Part shown: piece after piece, positions 58,070 through 64,000 of the stretch | Layout of the letters: every line of letters starts with the position of its first letter | Numbering within the stretch: the first letter of the stretch is position 1 | Assembly: GCF_051014685.1 (NCBI RefSeq) | Contig: NW_027478487.1 | Coordinates: 1,054,001 to 1,118,000 of the forward strand | Origin: Ptiloglossa arizonensis | Lineage: Eukaryota > Arthropoda > Insecta > Hymenoptera > Colletidae | DNA length: 64,000 nucleotides | Reading direction: 5' to 3' | Translations under genes and position numbers: made by a program | Notes under the pieces: model-generated | What the model was told of the DNA's origin: nothing | What the model saw: the letters and a program-made list of their open reading frames with translations, nothing else | Databases searched by the model: none

Positions 58070-61000
58070 CACATACCGTTGTAATCGGGCGAGTTTCTAC
58101 TCTCAGATGCAACTGGAATTTTTGAGTTACGTCAATCCGTTCGCGAGATATGGGAGTTTGAAGCTAAGAAATGGTTGAGAAGACTACAAATTTTTCGCAC
58201 TTCTGCTGCTCCAAACGCTTAACCAGAATGGCCTAGGGAAAAAATACGCATACCGTTGTAATCGGGCGAGTTTCTACTTTCAGACGCAGCAGGAATTTTT
58301 GGGTTTGGTCAATCCGTTCGCGAGATATGGGACTTTGAAGCTAAGAAATGGTTGAGAAGGCAAAAAATTTTTCGCAATTCTGCTGCTCCAAACGCTTAAC
58401 CAGAATGGCCTAGAGAAAAAATACACATACCGTTGTAATCGGGCGAGTTTCTACTTTCAGAAGCAACAGGAATTTTTGGGTTAGGTCAATCCGTTCGCGA
58501 GATATGGGAGTTTGAAGCCAAGAAATGGTTGAGAAGGCAAAAAATTTTTCGCAATTCTGCTGCTCCAAGCGCTTAACCAGAATGCCCTAGGGAAAAAATA
58601 CGCATATCGTTGTAATCGGGCGAGTTCCTACTTTCAGACCCAGCAGGAACTTCTGGGTTTGGTCAATCCGTTCGCGAGATATGGGAGTTTGAAGCTAAGA
58701 AATGGTTGAGAAGACAACCAATTTTTCGCACTTCTGCTGCTCCAAACGCTTAACTAGAATGGCCTAGGGAAAAAATACGTATACCGTTGTAATCGGGCGA
58801 GCTTCTACTTTCAGACGCAGCAGGAAGTTCTGGGTTTGGTCAATCCGTTCGCGAGATATGGGAGTTTGAAGCTAAGAAATGGTTGAGAAGACGACAAATT
58901 TTTCGCACATCTGCTGCTCCAAACGCTTAACCAGAATGGCCTAGGGAAAAAATAAACATACCGTTGTAATCGGGCGAGTTTCTACTCTCAGATGCAACTG
59001 GAATTTTTGAGCTACGTCAATCCGTTCGCGAGATATGGGAGTTTGAAGCCAAGAAATGGTTGAGAAGGCAAAAAATTTTTCGCAATTCTGCTGCTCCAAA
59101 CGCTTAACCAGAAAGGCCTAGGGAAAAAATACACATACCCTTGTAATGGGGCGAGTTTCTACTTTCAGATGCAACAGGAATTTTTGGGTTAGGTCAATCC
59201 GTTCGCGAGATATGGGAGTTTGAAGCCAAGAAATGGTTGAGAAGGCAAAAAATTTTTCGCAATTCTGCTGCTCCAAACGCTTAACCAGAATGGCCTAGGG
59301 AAAAAATACGTATACCGTTGTAATCGGGCGAGCTTCTACTTTCAGACGCAGCAGGAATTTTTGGGTTTGGTCTATCCGTTCGCGAGATATGGGACTTTGA
59401 AGCTAAGAAATGGTTGAGAAGGCAAAAAATTTTTCGCAATTCTGCTGCTCCAAACGCTGAACCAGAATGGCCTCGGGAAAAAATACACATAACGTTGTAA
59501 TGGGGCGAGTTTCTACTTTCAGATGCAATAGGAATTTTTGGGTTAGGTCAATCCGTTCGCGAGATATGGGAGTTTGAAGCTAAGAAATGGTTGAGAAGAC
59601 AATATATTTTTCGCACATCTGCTGGTCCAATCGCTTAACCAGAATGGCCTAAGGGAAAAATACACGTACCGTTGTAATCGGGCGAGTTTCTACTTTCAGA
59701 TGCAATAGGAAGTTTTGGGTTATGTCAATCCGTTCGCGAGATATGGGAGTTTGAATCTAAGAAATGGTTGAGAAGACAACAAATTCTTCGCACTTCTGCT
59801 GCTCCAAACGCTTAACCAGAATGGCCAAGGAAAAAATACACATTGCGTTGTAATCGGGCTAGTTTCTACTTTCAGACGCAACAGGAATTTTTGGGTTAGG
59901 TCAATCCGTTCGCGAGATATGGGAGTTTGAAGCTAAGAAATGGTTGAGAAGACAACAAATTTTTCACACTTCTGCTGCTCCAAACGCTTAACCAGAATGG
60001 CCTCGGGAAAAAATACACATACCGTTGTAATGGGGCGAGTTTCTACTTTCAGATGCAACAGGAATTTTTGGGTTAGGTCAATCCGTTCGCGAGATTTGGA
60101 GTTTGAAGCCAAGAAATGGTTGAGAAGGCAAACAATTTTTCGCACTTCTGCTGCTCCAAACGCTTAACCAGAATGGCCTAGGGAAAAAATACGCATACCG
60201 TTGTAATCGGGCGTGTTTCTACTTTCAGACGAAGCAGGAATTTTTGGGTTCGGTCAATCCGTTCGCGAGATATGGGACTTTGAAGCTAAGAAATGGTTGA
60301 GAAGACAACAAATTTTTCGCATTTCTGCTGCTCCAAACGCTTAACCAGAATGGCCTAGGGAAAAAATACGCATACCGTTGTAATCGGGCGAGCTTCTACT
60401 TTCAGACGCAGCAGGAATTTTTGGGTTTGGTCAATCCGTTCGCGAGATATGGGACTTTGAAACTAAGAAATGGTTGAGAAGGCAAAAAATTTTTGGCAAT
60501 TCTGCTGCTCCAAACGCTTAACCAGAAAGGCCTCGGGAAAAAATACACATAACGTTGTAATGGGGCGAGTTTCTACTTTCAGATGCAATAGGAATTTTTG
60601 GGTTAGGTCAATCCGTTCGCGAGATATGGGAGTTTGAAGCTAAGAAATGGTTGAGAAGACAATATATTCTTCGCACTTCCGCTGCTCCAAACGCTTAACC
60701 AGAATGGCCTAGGGAAAAAATACACATACCGTTGTAATCGGGTGAGTTTCTACTTTCAGATGCCATAGGAATTTTTGGGTTAGGTCAATCCGTTCGCGAG
60801 ATATGGGAGTTTGAAGCTAAGAAATGGTTGAGAAGACAACAAATTTTTCGCACTTCTGCTGCTCCAAACGCTTAACCAGAATGGCCTAGGGAAAAAATAC
60901 ACATACCGTTGTAATCGGGCGAGTTTCTACTCTCAGATGCAACTGGAATTTTTGAGTTACGTCAATCCGTTCGCGAGATATGGAAGTTTGAAGCTAAGAA

Positions 61001-63497
61001 ATGGTTGAGAAGACTACAAATTTTTCGCACTTCTGCTGCTCCAAACGCTTAACCAGAATGGCCTAGGGAAAAAATACGCATACCGTTGTAATCGGGCGAG
61101 TTTCTACTTTCAGACGCAGCAGGAATTTTTGGGTTTGGTCAATCCGTTCGCGAGATATGGGACTTTGAAGCTAAGAAATGGTTGAGAAGGCAAAAAATTT
61201 TTCGCAATTCTGCTGCTCCAAACGCTTAACCAGAATGGCCTAGAGAAAAAATACACATACCGTTGTAATCGGGCGAGTTTCTACTTTCAGAAGCAACAGG
61301 AATTTTTGGGTTAGGTCAATCCGTTCGCGAGATATGGGAGTTTGAAGCCAAGAAATGGTTGAGAAGGCAAAAAATTTTTCGCAATTCTGCTGCTCCAAGC
61401 GCTTAACCAGAATGCCCTAGGGAAAAAATACGCATATCGTTGTAATCGGGCGAGTTCCTACTTTCAGACCCAGCAGGAACTTCTGGGTTTGGTCAATCCG
61501 TTCGCGAGATATGGGAGTTTGAAGCTAAGAAATGGTTGAGAAGACAACCAATTTTTCGCACTTCTGCTGCTCCAAACGCTTAACTAGAATGGCCTAGGGA
61601 AAAAATACGTATACCGTTGTAATCGGGCGAGCTTCTACTTTCAGACGCAGCAGGAAGTTCTGGGTTTGGTCAATCCGTTCGCGAGATATGGGAGTTTGAA
61701 GCTAAGAAATGGTTGAGAAGACGACAAATTTTTCGCACATCTGCTGCTCCAAACGCTTAACCAGAATGGCCTAGGGAAAAAATAAACATACCGTTGTAAT
61801 CGGGCGAGTTTCTACTCTCAGATGCAACTGGAATTTTTGAGCTACGTCAATCCGTTCGCGAGATATGGGAGTTTGAAGCCAAGAAATGGTTGAGAAGGCA
61901 AAAAATTTTTCGCAATTCTGCTGCTCCAAACGCTTAACCAGAAAGGCCTAGGGAAAAAATACACATACCCTTGTAATGGGGCGAGTTTCTACTTTCAGAT
62001 GCAACAGGAATTTTTGGGTTAGGTCAATCCGTTCGCGAGATATGGGAGTTTGAAGCCAAGAAATGGTTGAGAAGGCAAAAAATTTTTCGCAATTCTGCTG
62101 CTCCAAACGCTTAACCAGAATGGCCTAGGGAAAAAATACGTATACCGTTGTAATCGGGCGAGCTTCTACTTTCAGACGCAGCAGGAATTTTTGGGTTTGG
62201 TCTATCCGTTCGCGAGATATGGGACTTTGAAGCTAAGAAATGGTTGAGAAGGCAAAAAATTTTTCGCAATTCTGCTGCTCCAAACGCTGAACCAGAATGG
62301 CCTCGGGAAAAAATACACATAACGTTGTAATGGGGCGAGTTTCTACTTTCAGATGCAATAGGAATTTTTGGGTTAGGTCAATCCGTTCGCGAGATATGGG
62401 AGTTTGAAGCTAAGAAATGGTTGAGAAGACAATATATTTTTCGCACATCTGCTGGTCCAATCGCTTAACCAGAATGGCCTAAGGGAAAAATACACGTACC
62501 GTTGTAATCGGGCGAGTTTCTACTTTCAGATGCAATAGGAAGTTTTGGGTTATGTCAATCCGTTCGCGAGATATGGGAGTTTGAATCTAAGAAATGGTTG
62601 AGAAGACAACAAATTCTTCGCACTTCTGCTGCTCCAAACGCTTAACCAGAATGGCCAAGGAAAAAATACACATTGCGTTGTAATCGGGCTAGTTTCTACT
62701 TTCAGACGCAACAGGAATTTTTGGGTTAGGTCAATCCGTTCGCGAGATATGGGAGTTTGAAGCTAAGAAATGGTTGAGAAGACAACAAATTTTTCACACT
62801 TCTGCTGCTCCAAACGCTTAACCAGAATGGCCTCGGGAAAAAATACACATACCGTTGTAATGGGGCGAGTTTCTACTTTCAGATGCAACAGGAATTTTTG
62901 GGTTAGGTCAATCCGTTCGCGAGATTTGGAGTTTGAAGCCAAGAAATGGTTGAGAAGGCAAACAATTTTTCGCACTTCTGCTGCTCCAAACGCTTAACCA
63001 GAATGGCCTAGGGAAAAAATACGCATACCGTTGTAATCGGGCGTGTTTCTACTTTCAGACGAAGCAGGAATTTTTGGGTTCGGTCAATCCGTTCGCGAGA
63101 TATGGGACTTTGAAGCTAAGAAATGGTTGAGAAGACAACAAATTTTTCGCATTTCTGCTGCTCCAAACGCTTAACCAGAATGGCCTAGGGAAAAAATACG
63201 CATACCGTTGTAATCGGGCGAGCTTCTACTTTCAGACGCAGCAGGAATTTTTGGGTTTGGTCAATCCGTTCGCGAGATATGGGACTTTGAAACTAAGAAA
63301 TGGTTGAGAAGGCAAAAAATTTTTGGCAATTCTGCTGCTCCAAACGCTTAACCAGAAAGGCCTCGGGAAAAAATACACATAACGTTGTAATGGGGCGAGT
63401 TTCTACTTTCAGATGCAATAGGAATTTTTGGGTTAGGTCAATCCGTTCGCGAGATATGGGAGTTTGAAGCTAAGAAATGGTTGAGAAGACAATATAT
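58070..63497 (-). repeat. 16-monomer higher-order repeat, 2830-bp spacing, two copies
   Basis: About 58070-60667 recurs at about 60900-63497 with an offset of 2830 bp (16 x 177 minus 2). Markers are GAAGACTACAAA (58181 and 61011), GCCTAGAGAAAAA, AGAAGCAACAGG, GACCCAGCAGG, AACTAGAATGG, GACGACAAA, GAAAGGCC, CGCTGAACCAG, AATATATTTTTCGC with GCTGGTCCAATCGC, GGCCAAGGAAAAA, TTTTTCACACTT, GAGATTTGGAG and TTTTTGGCAATTC. The length shortfall comes from shared short monomers such as GGCCAAGG and GAGATTTGGAG. At 60667 the first copy switches into a different unit, and at 63497 the second continues differently. Confidence 0.88.
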
Positions 63498-64000
63498 TTT
63501 TCGCACATCTGCTGCTCCAATCGCTTAACCAGAATGCCCTAGGGAAAAAATACACATACCAATGTAGTCGGGCGAGTTTCAACTTTCAGATGCAATAGGA
63601 ATTTTTGGGTTAGGTCAATCCGTTCGCGAGATATGGGAGTTTGAAGACAAGAAATGGTTGAGAAGGCAAAAAACTTTTTGCAATTCTGCTGCTCCAAACG
63701 CTTAACCAGAATGGCCTCGGGAAAAAATACACATAACGTTGTAATGGGGCGAGTTTCTACTTTCAGATGCAATAGGAATTTTTGGGTTAGGTCAATCCGT
63801 TCGCGAGATATCGGAGTTTGTAGCTAAGAAATGGTTGAGAAGACAATATATTTTTCGCACTTCTGCTGCTCCAAACGCTTAACCAGAATGGCCTAGGGAA
63901 AAAATACGCATACCGTTGTAATCGGGCGTGTTTCTACTTTCAGACGAAGCAGGAACTTCTGGGTTTGGTCAATCCGTTCGCGAGATATGGGAGTTTGAAG
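63498..64000 (-). repeat. Last partial monomers at the window edge
   Basis: About three monomers following the second 2830-bp copy. They carry rare changes such as CCAATGTAGTCGGG near 63559, GTTTCAACTTTC near 63574, AAACTTTTTGC near 63671 and GATATCGGAGTTTGTAGC near 63808. The array is still in minus orientation with a 177-bp period at base 64000, so it extends beyond the window. Confidence 0.85.

Larger units (their letters stand above)
1..64000. repeat. 177-bp satellite DNA array, about 361 monomers, fills the window
   Basis: Seen directly: the block beginning TCTTCAAACTCCCATATCTC at base 1 recurs at 178, 355 and so on with a 177-bp period throughout, reversed after 39033. Taking base 1 as monomer position 1, landmarks are TCGCGA at 19-24, a C-rich/A5 stretch at 38-46, T6 at 98-103, CCTAGG at 105-110, GGAGCAGCAG at 130-139 and A5T6 at 147-157. 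My hand count of the consensus gives 73 G+C in 177 (41%). Most monomers differ from consensus by a few substitutions; length variants are mostly single-base. No unique DNA interrupts the array. Known: 170-180 bp satellites close to nucleosome repeat length are common in centromeric and pericentromeric heterochromatin of animals and plants. Inferred: heterochromatic satellite of an unidentified eukaryote. I do not recognise the family. Confidence 0.98.
39034..64000 (-). repeat. Minus-oriented arm of the satellite array (about 141 monomers)
   Basis: From 39034 to the end every monomer is the reverse complement of the plus-arm unit, for example CGCGAGATATGGGAGTTTGA on the given strand. The period stays 177 bp. 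The variant spectrum differs from the plus arm. Common here are GGGACTTTGAAGCTAAG (AAAGTCCC when reversed), GGCCTCGGG and GGCCCCGGG in place of GGCCTAGGG, ACTTCTGGG in place of ATTTTTGGG, GCTCAAAGCGC in place of GCTCCAAACGC, and TAATGGGGCGAG in place of TAATCGGGCGAG. These are rare or absent in the first 33 kb, so this arm is a distinct subfamily assemblage. The array continues past the right edge of the window. Confidence 0.97.

Noticed and set aside
1..64000. CRISPR array
   Set aside because: The repeats are whole 177-bp units in direct contact, with no unique spacers and no cas genes.
1..64000. Tandem RNA genes such as 5S rRNA, tRNA or spliced leader
   Set aside because: I see no A-box or B-box arrangement, no 5S-like internal control region, no tRNA cloverleaf and no plausible Pol III unit repeated in the monomer. 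The T6 tract alone is not enough.
1..64000. Transposable element remnants or target-site duplications inside the array
   Set aside because: Scanning through the window I found no sequence outside the satellite and no terminal repeats; monomer continuity is unbroken except at 39033/39034 and about 47245.
1..64000. Telomeric or subtelomeric repeats
   Set aside because: No short telomere-type repeats are present at the edges or at the inversion.

Overview
The whole window is one continuous satellite DNA array. I found no gene, RNA gene, transposable element or unique sequence from base 1 to base 64000. The repeat is a 177-bp monomer in about 361 tandem copies, with a consensus near 41% G+C and no CpG depletion (8 CpG against about 7.3 expected from its base composition). 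It runs off both ends of the window. This is typical of pericentromeric, centromeric or other constitutive heterochromatin of a eukaryote. I do not recognise the family, so the species cannot be named. The lack of CpG depletion argues weakly against a heavily methylated vertebrate genome and would fit an invertebrate.

Layout. From 1 to 39033 all monomers lie head-to-tail in one orientation (plus arm, about 220 copies). At 39033/39034 the array flips, and from 39034 to 64000 all monomers lie in the opposite orientation (minus arm, about 141 copies). The two arms carry different variant sets, so this is not a simple mirror-image fold-back. Each arm is a mosaic of overlapping higher-order repeats (HORs) left by unequal exchange or amplification. 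In the plus arm: a 7-monomer repeat (1238 bp) near 0.6-2.8 kb; 5- and 10-monomer repeats (885/1769 bp) at 3.1-6.8 kb; 8- and 10-monomer repeats (1414/1768 bp) at 7-12.3 kb; a divergent stretch at 12.3-16.9 kb; a highly uniform zone at 16.9-28.3 kb built of 3- to 12-monomer spacings that are exact multiples of 177; a 16-monomer repeat (2832 bp) at 28.4-33.5 kb; and a 7/6-monomer repeat (1239/1062 bp) at 33.5-36.7 kb. In the minus arm: a 16-monomer repeat (2832 bp), a 46-monomer-spaced duplication (8141 bp), a 22-monomer spacing (3894 bp), a 6-monomer tandem duplication (1062 bp) and a terminal 16-monomer repeat (2830 bp).

Two places need care. Bases about 47240-49560 carry a dense run of small insertions, mostly homopolymer expansions, found nowhere else. 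They look like an unpolished copy of about 44450-46725 used to bridge a gap. The inversion junction could be a real rearrangement or an assembly join.

The most biologically suggestive signal is a 17-bp motif in nearly every monomer that matches the CENP-B box core at 8 of 9 positions. One monomer (30973-30989) matches it at all 9. The monomer also holds three short dyads: NruI-type TCGCGA, AvrII-type CCTAGG, and an A5T6 tract inside an imperfect 16-bp palindrome. The open reading frames in the window are by-products of the 177-bp (59-codon) period and are not annotated as genes.
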